The notes under the pieces: generated by a model
The model's input: the letters and a program-made list of their open reading frames with translations, nothing else
Databases searched by the model: none
What the model was told of the DNA's origin: nothing
Part shown: in pieces, positions 52,221 to 60,834 of the stretch
Position numbering within the stretch: position 1 is the first letter of the stretch
How the letters are laid out: every line of letters begins with the position of its first letter
Program-made: the position numbers and the translations under genes
Source of the DNA: Trichomonas vaginalis G3
Taxonomy: Eukaryota > Parabasalia > Trichomonadida > Trichomonadidae
Assembly (NCBI RefSeq): GCF_026262505.1
Contig: NC_067206.1
Coordinates: forward strand, 18,311,319-18,375,318
Direction of reading: 5' to 3'
DNA: 64,000 bases

Positions 52221-52805
52221 ATGACCGAAGAAGTTGAAACGGTAGATTTGACACCACAAACAAAAAGTTCAGAACCATTGTCAAAACCTGTCAAAGAACT
52301 TACAGATGAAGAGAAAAATTCAATAATAGAAAGTGCCAGGTCTGGAAATACAAACCCTAACTACAAAGTCACTTTTCATAGAAATGGAACGGCTAGTATC
52401 TCAAAAAAGAAACAGACTCTCACAAATAAAATATTGAAGTCTGAAGGAGTTTATGAGACAACAGATGGAAAAGTTTACTTCACCGACCAACAGTTCATTA
52501 TAGAACATCTCATTGACTTAGAGTCGAAATATTCTAAACTTTACAACAAACACAAAAAGTTGAAAGGAAAACAAAAACAAATGGCATATGACATTTATGA
52601 AGATACTAACGACACAACCATACCTGCAAGTGAAGTAAAGTCAGAGGAACCGAAAAGTGACGAAAAACCAATAGAAGAAGGGAAGCCAAAAACTGAAGAT
52701 AAACCAAAACCAAAGTTTAGTTTGGAGACTAAACCAAGTCAACCTTCATTAGCTGGTATGGGTTGGCGTCAAAGACTTTTGGTAGCTGGTGGCTATGTTA
52801 AGTAA
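52221..52805 (+). CDS. Polinton: hypothetical charged protein
   Basis: A 194-residue protein rich in Lys, Glu, Ser and Pro. A central part (YKVTFHRNGTASISKKKQ; VYFTDQQFIIEHLIDLESKY) looks folded, and the following 60 residues are Lys/Glu/Pro low-complexity. It ends in AGMGWRQRLLVAGGYVK, whose Gly-rich tail might be a processing site, but this is speculative. The leader is shared with the preceding small gene. Confidence 0.55.
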   Translation: MTEEVETVDLTPQTKSSEPLSKPVKELTDEEKNSIIESARSGNTNPNYKVTFHRNGTASISKKKQTLTNKILKSEGVYETTDGKVYFTDQQFIIEHLIDLESKYSKLYNKHKKLKGKQKQMAYDIYEDTNDTTIPASEVKSEEPKSDEKPIEEGKPKTEDKPKPKFSLETKPSQPSLAGMGWRQRLLVAGGYVK

Positions 52806-52836
52806 AGTAAAAACATTTTTTTATTTTTATTTGAAA

Positions 52837-52916
52837 TGTACGCTGAGTTTGTTGGAGAAGACCGTTGGGAAACTTGTTTGTTAGATGAGAAATATGAAAT
52901 GGCATACCATTTAAAA
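52837..52916 (+). repeat. Partial copy of the HNH gene's two ends
   Basis: The segment repeats the first 65 or so bases of the HNH gene at 52960 joined directly to its last bases (GGCATACCATTT). Another short piece of the same type lies at 54283-54316. These are relics of copies, not genes. Confidence 0.75.
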
Positions 52917-52959
52917 TAAAACATTTTTTCAAAAAAAATATTTTTTTATTTTATTTGAA

Positions 52960-53544
52960 ATGTACGCTGAGTTTGTTGGAGAAGACCGTTGGGAAACTTG
53001 TTTGTTAGATGAGAAATATGAAATTCACTGTTGTGAGTCATTTGAAGTCAGAAACAAAGAGACAAAAAGAGTTTTAAGCGAATGGGAGCGAAATAACGGA
53101 TATACTACTATGAAGATGGGTGGAAAACACTATTTTAAACATGTTGTCATTGCAACTCATTTTATACCGAATCCTAACAATTTACCTTTTGTAGACCATA
53201 TAAACCGTATAAGAAACGACAATAGACTTGAGAACTTGCGTTGGGTCACTCGTTCTGAAAACAATAAGAACAAAAGCAAATTTCGAGATATTGTATTCGA
53301 ATTTGTCGACGAACTAGAAGATGAAACAATTGAAATTACAGACTATGGCAAGCATACGCTTGAGTTTTACTACTATAGCGAAGAACAAGACTCTTTCTAC
53401 TTTTATACCGGCGTAAACTATAGGAAATTACAAGTATGTTTTACTAAGGAAGGCTATGCTTATGTAAACGCTAGAGATGCAGATGGAAAATACGTTAGAC
53501 TATATCTTAACAAATTCAAGAAGCTATATGGCATACCATTTTAA
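52960..53544 (+). CDS. Polinton: HNH homing-type endonuclease
   Basis: A 194-residue protein. Residues about 60-110 form an HNH module: HVVIATHFIPNP, VDHINRIRNDNRLENLRWVT and SENNKNK, the pattern of phage and intron HNH_3 nucleases. The C-terminal half, beta-rich with repeated Tyr, may be the DNA-recognition part. Such enzymes nick or cut DNA and are often selfish passengers. The duplicated ends beside it suggest it has moved or been copied within the element. Confidence 0.8.
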   Translation: MYAEFVGEDRWETCLLDEKYEIHCCESFEVRNKETKRVLSEWERNNGYTTMKMGGKHYFKHVVIATHFIPNPNNLPFVDHINRIRNDNRLENLRWVTRSENNKNKSKFRDIVFEFVDELEDETIEITDYGKHTLEFYYYSEEQDSFYFYTGVNYRKLQVCFTKEGYAYVNARDADGKYVRLYLNKFKKLYGIPF

Positions 53545-53571
53545 AAAAAACATTTTTTTATTTTTATAAAA

Positions 53572-54291
53572 ATGCCCTCGCATAGAATGGATAGAAGGTC
53601 TGCTAGAATAAAAGCAGAGTTAGAAAGATATGGTTGGAAAGTTTCAAAGAAGTTTAAATATAGGAAGGGAAGACCCATAAAAGTCTATGACAAACTGGCT
53701 GGTCTGACCTACGAAATGGACCTTGAAACAGCACGCGCCAATTATCCAAACAGACTAGAGAGGTTAGAGGAAGAGCGTCTTATGAACATGCCTTTCGATG
53801 TTAGTGAGCCTCAGGTTGAAGGACAAGACGGCTTTGCCAGATTCTACTGGAAACATGACGAACAATTGTATCCCTTGAGGAGGAAAAAAGGTAGTGCAGA
53901 GGATGGTCATGCTCCCATGGAAAGAACAAGATATGCATATGAAAAGTATCGCGAAGTTAGAAGTCAAATTACATCTGGTCGAACCTTTACAGTAAACTTT
54001 GACGAAGGAAAGAACAAAGAAGGCTTCATGGGAGTACTTGCTGCCATTCAAGACGGAAATAAGAAAGGATACAATCTCAGACTAACCGTAACAGATTTGG
54101 ATGGTCACATTTACTATGCAAATGGCAATGAACAAACAGCTGCAAAACTTCTTGACGCTTTCAAGACTACAAAGAGAGAACAAATGGTTGACTCCGACTC
54201 AGACATTTTGAATGCAATTGAAGGAATTGCAAGTGTCAAGTTCGAATGGTACCAACCTAACCCTCAAGCAGTCAGACAACATGTTTGTTAG
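53572..54291 (+). CDS. Polinton: hypothetical protein
   Basis: A 239-residue protein with a strongly basic N-terminus (RMDRRSARIKAELERYGWKV) followed by an alpha/beta-like region with YNLRLTVTDLDGHIYYANG. No family was recognised. Its T-rich leader matches the other element genes. Confidence 0.55.
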   Translation: MPSHRMDRRSARIKAELERYGWKVSKKFKYRKGRPIKVYDKLAGLTYEMDLETARANYPNRLERLEEERLMNMPFDVSEPQVEGQDGFARFYWKHDEQLYPLRRKKGSAEDGHAPMERTRYAYEKYREVRSQITSGRTFTVNFDEGKNKEGFMGVLAAIQDGNKKGYNLRLTVTDLDGHIYYANGNEQTAAKLLDAFKTTKREQMVDSDSDILNAIEGIASVKFEWYQPNPQAVRQHVC

Positions 54292-54359
54292 ATGAGAAAT
54301 ATGAAATGGCATACCATTTTAAAACATTTTTTAAAACAGTATATTTTTACATATATTAA

Positions 54360-55220
54360 ATGTTTCAGGTTGAAAAACAAAGAACAAAAGTAGTAGATAC
54401 AAAACCGTTAGACTATATCTTTACAAATGCTGGTAGGACAATATCAGATGAAGAAATTTCATCCCGAGTATACAGGTTTGACTATCCAATTCGTTGGCTT
54501 CAAAGTCCTTCAGATGCAAAGGCAATAGGATTTAGAAGAGTTTTGTTTTCAAAAAGAACTAACGCATTTATGTTCGCAGTATATTTTCATGGGCAATATA
54601 GAGGTTCTAATGGTCTAATAGACAAATTTGACGAAATGAGAATCTTTACAATTCGTTCAGACGAAAACCTTGAGAAGACTCTAAATGACTTTCAAACTCA
54701 AATGAACAAATACTACTGGGAATTTCAAGAAAAATACGATTCTTTACTAAATGGAACATACTATCTGAAGCTAGAATATGACAAGATGAACTCCACAGTT
54801 TCATTTCAAAGGATTGAAAATAACCCTCCAAGAGATACACAGTTTTTATTTTGGGAAGTAGACAAACGTTCTTGGGCACAATTTCTTCGGTTACTAAACC
54901 AGAACGAACCATTACCACCTGACGGTCCGTTTAAATTTATACGCCCACCAACAGATTTGACAGTTTATAGAAACGTGTTCGACCCTCAAAATGTTATGTG
55001 TCATGCAAGTTTCAGTTCAAGCAACAACAGTTTTCTTTGTATCGGTAAGGACTTTTATGACTTTGCTTCTAAATTCTACGAACCACCTAGTAACAGTTTC
55101 TCTGACTTTCAAGTCTGGTTCACAACAAACGGTGTGCAGCATATTATACCATTGTACTATGACTTTTATCTCGAATTGTCTTTCATATACAACTACGGAA
55201 AAGTGCTGAAAAAGTATTGA
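54360..55220 (+). CDS. Polinton: conserved protein, paralogue of the one at 48454
   Basis: A 286-residue paralogue of the protein at 48454 (KPLDYIFTNAG, YRFDYPIRWL, AIGFRRVLF, CHASFSSSNNSFLCI, SDFQVWFTTNG and LELSFIYNY). The two are diverged over most of their length, so duplication is old relative to the insertion. Two subunits of one structure, such as a penton or minor capsid pair, is a reasonable but untested guess. Confidence 0.65.
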   Translation: MFQVEKQRTKVVDTKPLDYIFTNAGRTISDEEISSRVYRFDYPIRWLQSPSDAKAIGFRRVLFSKRTNAFMFAVYFHGQYRGSNGLIDKFDEMRIFTIRSDENLEKTLNDFQTQMNKYYWEFQEKYDSLLNGTYYLKLEYDKMNSTVSFQRIENNPPRDTQFLFWEVDKRSWAQFLRLLNQNEPLPPDGPFKFIRPPTDLTVYRNVFDPQNVMCHASFSSSNNSFLCIGKDFYDFASKFYEPPSNSFSDFQVWFTTNGVQHIIPLYYDFYLELSFIYNYGKVLKKY

Positions 55221-55813
55221 AAAATATATTTTAGGGTAGATGGTTAGATCTAACCTCATTTCTAACCTTTTTTCTCACCCTCTTGAATTTTGTATAAAAA
55301 GCAACCCGCTGTTTTCCGGCGGTTGGTATATTCTTCACAAAATGCTTGTTTTGAGGTCGAGCCACTTTTGGCTCCACCGTATTCTTTCAACCAAAACTCT
55401 TGAATTCAATAAAAATATATTTTAGGGTAGATGGTTAGATCTAACCTCATTTCTAACCTCTTTTCTACCATCGTAGAAAACACACAAAACTCTTGAATTT
55501 TGTTGCTGAATTCAATAAAAATATATTTTAGGGTAGATGGTTAGATCTAACCTCATTTCTAACCTCTTTTCTACCATCGTAGAAAACACACAAAACTCTT
55601 GAATTTTGTTGCTGAATTCAATAAAAATATATTTTAGGGTAGATGGTTAGATCTAACCTCATTTCTAACCTCTTTTCTACCATCGTAGAAAACACACAAA
55701 ACTCTTGAATTCTGAGTAAAATTCTGAGTAAAATGACATATGGAACACATACTTTTTTCAGTAAGGACATATGGGGTAGAAATGAGGGTAGAAAACAGGT
55801 TAGATCTAACCTT
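55221..55813. repeat. Polinton: tandem block with five copies of a 14-bp palindrome
   Basis: GGTTAGATCTAACC occurs at 55242, 55433, 55539, 55645 and 55798. The middle three are in perfect 106-bp tandem units that begin AAAATATATTTTAGGGTAGA and end in ACACAAAACTCTTGAATT. The last copy is inverted relative to the others. The block lies between two convergent genes. Confidence 0.9.
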
Positions 55814-56407
55814 CTACCCTAAAATATATTTTGGGTCATTTACACTCATTGACGAAGAAGTCTCGACAAAACATATACGAAGAAGTTTATTTCCTGTGTT
55901 GTTGTCTCTTCCGATAAAAGTTTCGAACATGAGAACCAAAAAACGTTTTTTGAGATTGCGGAAGAGTTCAGGCAAACGTTCATATTCTGGATATGTTGGG
56001 AGCAGTTCGAAACATCTGAGCTGACTTTCGGACAAAATTGGGACAATGTCAGAAAATTCATCTTTGGTCGGATTGCTTGAAGGTAAGTCCCTTACATGTA
56101 AGTAGCTCTGGTAAAGTCTTCTCATTTCTGCTAACTTTTGGAGTATAGCTTCGTAGTTTAGAAGTTTTAATTTTAAATGTCTTATTCCACTCTTGACATC
56201 TAAACGGTAACTATCCATGAGGTCAAGAGTAGCTTTGGTAGCTTTAAGTGGAGCTATCTGTTCCTTGACTTCTGCAATTTTGGTTGCAATTGTGATTTGA
56301 GCTCCTTCAAGTTCGCCGTCTATGTCGTTCTCAACGCCTTCAACCATAGCTTGAAACTCTTCATCGGTCCATTGAGATTGGTGTGGGACGAATTTAACTT
56401 GCTTCAT
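55814..56407 (-). CDS. Polinton: hypothetical helical protein
   Basis: A 197-residue protein, mostly helical, with a possible coiled coil at about residues 35-100 (TKIAEVKEQIAPLKATKATL). No family was recognised. Its 3' end runs into the inverted palindrome copy at 55798. Confidence 0.55.
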   Translation of the reverse strand: MKQVKFVPHQSQWTDEEFQAMVEGVENDIDGELEGAQITIATKIAEVKEQIAPLKATKATLDLMDSYRLDVKSGIRHLKLKLLNYEAILQKLAEMRRLYQSYLHVRDLPSSNPTKDEFSDIVPILSESQLRCFELLPTYPEYERLPELFRNLKKRFLVLMFETFIGRDNNTGNKLLRICFVETSSSMSVNDPKYILG

Positions 56408-56448
56408 TCAAAAAATGAAAAAAATGTTTTTACTCTAAACGTTAAGGT

Positions 56449-56823
56449 TTACTGAACTGGTTGGATGTCGCCTTCACAGGTTATGTAGAACGGCTGACCC
56501 GAGAAGTGAAGGAGAGACTGAATTGCCAATTTCATATGGGGTAGGGGGTTCTCCTTGTTTGGTATTTTTATCCAAGGACGTTTGTTTAGGAACTTAACAA
56601 GAGCTTCTCTTTTGGCGTCCTTTATGCCATCGTAGGCTGTCCCGTCTGGTATTTGAATTGGAATTCCAGTCGAAGTCTCGAGCTGAAGTGTAGACCTTCC
56701 AGAAATAGTGGTGAACTTGACCTTGGGCTTCATGACCTTGCGCAAGTAGTCTTTTACGCAGTCGTTAATTTCAATTAGGTAAATTGCCTCGTCAAATCCT
56801 TCTGGCATTCCGAGTCCTTCCAT
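56449..56823 (-). CDS. Polinton: hypothetical protein
   Basis: A 124-residue protein from MEGLGMPEGFDEAIYLIE. The longer frame upstream consists only of the TTCCGACAGG repeat, so the ATG at 56823 is preferred. A middle part (TTISGRSTLQLETSTGIPIQ) is beta-rich. No family was recognised. It is divergent from the gene at 57071 across the repeat array. Confidence 0.55.
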   Translation of the reverse strand: MEGLGMPEGFDEAIYLIEINDCVKDYLRKVMKPKVKFTTISGRSTLQLETSTGIPIQIPDGTAYDGIKDAKREALVKFLNKRPWIKIPNKENPLPHMKLAIQSLLHFSGQPFYITCEGDIQPVQ

Positions 56824-57070
56824 CCGACAGGAAAATGTTTTCCCGACAACTGGAAAAAATTTTCCTTCCGACAGAAAAAATTTTTCCTTCCGACAGGAAG
56901 AACTCTTCCAGTTGTCCGTCCGTAAACCATTCAAATTTTCGAAAATTGAGAACTTTTTGGTCGAACTTCAGAAAAAGTTTTTCCTTCCGACAGAAAAAGT
57001 TCTTCCTTCCGACAGAAAAAGTTCTTCCTTCCGACAGGAAAAGTTCTTCCTTCCGACAGGACACAAACGG
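56824..57070. repeat. Polinton: array of CTTCCGACAG repeats between divergent genes
   Basis: About seven copies of (T)CCGACAG(G/A)AA, several in 21-bp tandem (56980-57060), each an imperfect palindrome (TTCC...GGAA). The array fills the space between two divergent starts, so a promoter, operator or DNA-binding role is plausible. Confidence 0.75.
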
Positions 57071-57655
57071 ATGACTGACGTTCCTCTTCCTGAACGCCTT
57101 CCAAAGCCAGAAGAACCGAAAGCTGCAGAACCACAACAGTCTCCTCAGCAACCTCAGTTCCAGCAAGTACCTCCGATTTACTACCAATTTCCACCTCAAG
57201 GTTACTACCCACCACAAGGCTTCCCGAACTACCCTCCTCAGCCTATGCCTTACTTCCCCAACCCTTGGATGTTCCAGCAAGCTCCACCCCAGCAATTCCA
57301 ATCTCAATCTCAATCGAAGAGAGACCAAGACTTCGAAGAAGGTCTGAACCGTTTACGCAAAGATTATGCCACAGCCCCTATGGAAGACGACAGGCTTTCA
57401 GTCTCTTCCCTCAAATCGACCGATTCGACTCGTACCACAGATTCGGTTCGTGACCGTGAAGACTACCTCAAGCAGTCTGAGAGACTCTTCATCCTACAAC
57501 CATTTACAGTTGGAGCTCTCAAGAACATGCGCAATTACGAAGGTCAGACACCAGCTGGAGACCGCAAAACAGACGTACTCGCAAGAGCAGTCCAACTGGT
57601 CAAGACAAAGACTGAGATAGTCGACTTCATTCTTGCAGCTTGCCCATACAAGTAA
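57071..57655 (+). CDS. Polinton: Pro/Gln-rich protein
   Basis: A 194-residue protein. Residues 10-85 are Pro/Gln/Tyr-rich and probably disordered (PPQGYYPPQGFPNYPPQP). Residues about 90-150 are charged with Ser/Thr clusters, and the last 45 residues form a small helical region (TDVLARAVQLVKTKTEIVDF). No family was recognised. Confidence 0.55.
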   Translation: MTDVPLPERLPKPEEPKAAEPQQSPQQPQFQQVPPIYYQFPPQGYYPPQGFPNYPPQPMPYFPNPWMFQQAPPQQFQSQSQSKRDQDFEEGLNRLRKDYATAPMEDDRLSVSSLKSTDSTRTTDSVRDREDYLKQSERLFILQPFTVGALKNMRNYEGQTPAGDRKTDVLARAVQLVKTKTEIVDFILAACPYK

Positions 57656-57683
57656 AAAAATAAACAATTACGAGTTAAACTTT

Positions 57684-57884
57684 TTACTCTTTCTTTTCTG
57701 AGTTGTTTAGAGCTGGTTTCTCTTGTAGGAACCTTTCGTACTCTTCCATGGTCATGTAATTGCGAATTTGGTACGCAATTCCAGGTTCGTTGTTTTTGAA
57801 CCTTACGTATGTAACGCTTCCATCCTCCTCAGGGAAGTAAGCTGCTAACATCTGACCAAGTTTTCTCGGTGACTCGGAGCTCAT
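57684..57884 (-). CDS. Polinton: small hypothetical protein
   Basis: A 66-residue frame starting MSSESPRKLGQMLAAYF at the ATG at 57884. Alpha/beta composition, unrecognised. Confidence 0.45.
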   Translation of the reverse strand: MSSESPRKLGQMLAAYFPEEDGSVTYVRFKNNEPGIAYQIRNYMTMEEYERFLQEKPALNNSEKKE

Positions 57885-57925
57885 TAAAAATGTCACTTTT
57901 TAAACGTTAAGTTTTTAGTCTTATT

Positions 57926-58120
57926 TTACCCTTTGTTTACCCTTTGTTTGTCAAGGTAGTATTGGAGTGCAATTTCTCCAAATTCTCTGTGTCGGAGTTC
58001 TTCAGCATTTTCCAAGGTGTACCTGGAGAACTCAAAGAAGTTGTCAAGAAGATACTGCCATGCTGCTCTTCTGAGTTCGTCGGTATTTTGGAAGTGTTGC
58101 ACCTTCGAGTCTTCGGACAT
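57926..58120 (-). CDS. Polinton: small hypothetical protein
   Basis: A 64-residue frame starting MSEDSKVQHFQNTDELRR; TCATTTTTTT directly before the ATG resembles a host initiator. Helical composition, unrecognised. Confidence 0.45.
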   Translation of the reverse strand: MSEDSKVQHFQNTDELRRAAWQYLLDNFFEFSRYTLENAEELRHREFGEIALQYYLDKQRVNKG

Positions 58121-58164
58121 GAAAAAAATGACACTTTTTCTATTAAACCGTTTTGGCATTTCTC

Positions 58165-58344
58165 ATGAGTGAGTATAGTTCTGCCGAACCATTGGAAGAG
58201 AAGAAGTACTCTTGCTGGCAAAAGACAAAAATAGTTGCCTTAGTTGTCATTGCAATTGTACTCGTAATTGAATTCATTGTACTTCTCTTCACGTACATAA
58301 AACTCAAGGACGGCATATGCTTTAAGAAGCTACCATCTTACTAA
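58165..58344 (+). CDS. Polinton: single-span membrane protein
   Basis: A 59-residue protein with a strong transmembrane helix at about residues 26-46 (IVALVVIAIVLVIEFIVLLF) and short charged ends. No family was recognised. Confidence 0.5.
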   Translation: MSEYSSAEPLEEKKYSCWQKTKIVALVVIAIVLVIEFIVLLFTYIKLKDGICFKKLPSY

Positions 58345-58361
58345 GACTAAACACTTAGATT

Positions 58362-58560
58362 TTTCAAGCTTGACTTTTTACAATTTGAATTTTACACCCA
58401 AAAATATATTTTAGGGTAGAAGGTTAGATCTAACCTGTTTTCTAACCTCTTTTCTACCCTCTTGAATTTGTCATGAGTTTTACTCAGAATTCGGCAAAAA
58501 TATATTTTAGGGTAGATGGGTATATCTAACCTGTTTTCTAACCTCTTTTCTACCCTCTTG
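58362..58560. repeat. Polinton: palindrome repeats and a copied gene end
   Basis: TTTTTCAAGCTTGACTTTTT, starting at about 58363, repeats the sequence at about 59922, downstream of the packaging ATPase frame. One exact palindrome copy (58422-58435) and one degenerate copy (near 58520) follow, each in the AAAATATATTTTAGGGTAGA context. Confidence 0.8.
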
Positions 58561-58640
58561 AATTTGTCATGAGTTTTCCCGAAATAAAAAATAAAGTTGG
58601 TTTTTTTAAAAAAATATTTTTTTATTTTTATTGTAAGAAC

Positions 58641-59555
58641 ATGTTAGCAACAACAGCACCAAACTCGTTAGTCATGAACCCAACTTCAATGTTAGTAGAG
58701 ATGAAAAGCTTCATTCCTTCTTCATATACTTTCGAAAAAGAAATCCAGAAGATAAAGCAGGAACTTCTCCAAGGAGATCTAAACTGTAGTGCAAAAGATG
58801 AAACAGATGAAGAATATCTTTATGAAATGCAGGATATTATTGACCATCTACCTAAACTTCCTGAAATCCAACAACAAAAGCTTACTATTCCAGAATTCGA
58901 TGAAATAGAAGTCAAAGCAACTGACTCAGTAGAAATAAAGAAGTTCATACGAAAGGTTAACTATGAGTTTCTTGGATTTCATTGCAACCACAAAGTCATG
59001 GACAAAGATTGCGATATGGTATATAAGAACATCTCTGACATATACAAATCTGGGGAGTTTAAGACCTACGACAACTTTGTTTCGTTAGTTGCTGAATGTG
59101 TATGGCAGATAAGAGATAAAGATAGAAGAGGTAAGATATGGAATGAACAGATAAAACCCGCAACTTTTGAGTTAAAGAGAGCAATTGACGCCTTAGTCAT
59201 ACTAGCAGGTAAGGTTTCAGAATATAACGCAAAAATGAACCCACAATGTTCTAAATGTAAAGCAGCAATGAGGAAATATAACTACTCCGTCAAAGAGATA
59301 GAACGTATGCGAAACGACTATGCTGACTTAAAGAGGGAGGCAGAGAAACCAGCAGAAGATAAAATGGACATGTTGACATTTCTAAACAAAAACTATCCAA
59401 CAGCTGACGATTTCCTTCTTTCAGATGTCAAGAAGAAATATAAAGAAACTTTCGGCATTGTGAAAACATTCGATATCCTTCGTGAAGAAATCGAAGCCAC
59501 AAAATTGTTTAGAATTTCACGAATTCACAATGTTTACCATGTAAAACGCTTATAA
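58641..59555 (+). CDS. Polinton: hypothetical protein
   Basis: A 304-residue, mostly helical protein. A CSKC motif near residue 210 may bind zinc or form a disulfide, and a preceding CNHKVMDKDC segment adds further Cys/His. The ATG at 58641 follows the element's T-rich leader and is preferred over an in-frame ATG 72 bases upstream. No family was recognised. Confidence 0.6.
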   Translation: MLATTAPNSLVMNPTSMLVEMKSFIPSSYTFEKEIQKIKQELLQGDLNCSAKDETDEEYLYEMQDIIDHLPKLPEIQQQKLTIPEFDEIEVKATDSVEIKKFIRKVNYEFLGFHCNHKVMDKDCDMVYKNISDIYKSGEFKTYDNFVSLVAECVWQIRDKDRRGKIWNEQIKPATFELKRAIDALVILAGKVSEYNAKMNPQCSKCKAAMRKYNYSVKEIERMRNDYADLKREAEKPAEDKMDMLTFLNKNYPTADDFLLSDVKKKYKETFGIVKTFDILREEIEATKLFRISRIHNVYHVKRL

Positions 59556-60054
59556 AATAACTGGGGTAGAAAAGAGGTTAGAAAACAGGTTAGATCTAAC
59601 CATCTACCCTAAAATATATTTTTATTGAATTCTGAGTAAAATTCTGAGTAAAATATATTTTAGGGCTTGTGTCAAACCGTTGAGTTTTCACAAAATTTAA
59701 AAAATAACGTTTACCATGTAAAACGCTTATAAAATAACTGGGGTAGAAAAGAGGTTAGAAAAGAGGTTAGATCTAACCATCTACCCTAAAATATATTTTT
59801 GCTGAAAATGAAATTTCTCTAGACCGACTTTTACAGGGGTAGCCAAAACTCTATGAAAATCGTGAAAAATAACAGAGTATTTTGACAACTTCAAACAAGT
59901 AGAGTAGATGAACTCTTTATTTTTCAAGCTTGACTTTTTACAATTTGAACTTTGTTCGCGTAGATGTGAATTCTGAAAGAAGTATGAGGGTCTTGTATGA
60001 CTTTGTACTTCTCCCAGAGTTCATGTCTGTCAAACTTACCTGCCATGGACTCTT
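59556..60054. repeat. Polinton: palindrome repeats between convergent genes
   Basis: Exact GGTTAGATCTAACC copies lie at 59588-59601 and 59765-59778, both inverted relative to the left cluster. They sit in two direct repeats of about 95 bp (59533 and 59708) that each begin with the last codons of the preceding gene (GTTTACCATGTAAAACGC). The rest up to 60054 is non-coding or unassigned. Confidence 0.8.
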
Positions 60055-60798
60055 TCATAAGTTCCATGAAATCGTCTTCGGACAATCCGGGAAAAGTATG
60101 ATATCAGTAAGTATTCTTTTAACATCCTTACTTAAACTCTTGGCTGTCTGTACACAAATGACAACTGAGATGTTAAAGTGTCTGAGCTTCTTAAGAATTC
60201 GACACATGTCTTGTTCTCTGTTCTTTAACAAAGGATGAGAAGCAAAGTCATCTAAGATAAGAAGACATCTGTGAGGGTAAGTCTTCCAATCGTAAGATTG
60301 CAATTTCTTCGAAATGTATTCTATCTCTTTCTGTTTGTTTCGGAAGTGTTTCTTCTCTAATATTCTCTGCATTTCCTCATTTGGGTCTTTAAACTTCGAG
60401 TTTATATACTCATTTATAGCATTGTACTTCAAAACTCTTCTTTGGTACTTCTTTATCCAATCTAACAACTCAGAGTCTTTTATACATACTAACTTAGACT
60501 TTTTTATAATATCTTTGAACGAATTGACGGTTTGGTCAAATTGACCAGAAGTACTACAAATGACTACTAACTCATAGAATGGGTTCTTCTCATCTAGTTC
60601 TTGTTGTTGTGCAGCCATTTTAAGATAAGTGAAAGTCTTACCCGACCCAGGTGGTGCGATTAGACCTGTTATACCATTCTGAGCAAATAGGAACTTGTCA
60701 TGTATGGGTTTTATCTGAGCATTTTCCAACTTCCTCTTGTTCTTATTTAAAACATTCTCAAATTTCTTGTCAATGTCAGCAAACTTTTTTTCTAACAT
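60055..60798 (-). CDS. Polinton: A32/FtsK-type packaging ATPase
   Basis: A 247-residue P-loop ATPase. Walker A is APPGSGKT near residue 47 and Walker B is CLLILDDF near residue 180, followed by VVICVQTAK, the sensor-like strand of the FtsK/HerA clade. In Polintons and large DNA viruses this enzyme drives genome packaging into capsids. The ATG at 60798 was chosen over upstream codons that overlap the divergent gene at 60835; 36 bp separate the two starts. Confidence 0.8.
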   Translation of the reverse strand: MLEKKFADIDKKFENVLNKNKRKLENAQIKPIHDKFLFAQNGITGLIAPPGSGKTFTYLKMAAQQQELDEKNPFYELVVICSTSGQFDQTVNSFKDIIKKSKLVCIKDSELLDWIKKYQRRVLKYNAINEYINSKFKDPNEEMQRILEKKHFRNKQKEIEYISKKLQSYDWKTYPHRCLLILDDFASHPLLKNREQDMCRILKKLRHFNISVVICVQTAKSLSKDVKRILTDIILFPDCPKTISWNL

Positions 60799-60834
60799 AT
60801 TTTTAGAAAAATTAAAATTTTTATCTTTTTGAAA

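Noticed and set aside
55221-55813. CRISPR-like array
   Set aside because: The 106-bp tandem units are identical repeats without unique spacers and lie in a eukaryotic element.
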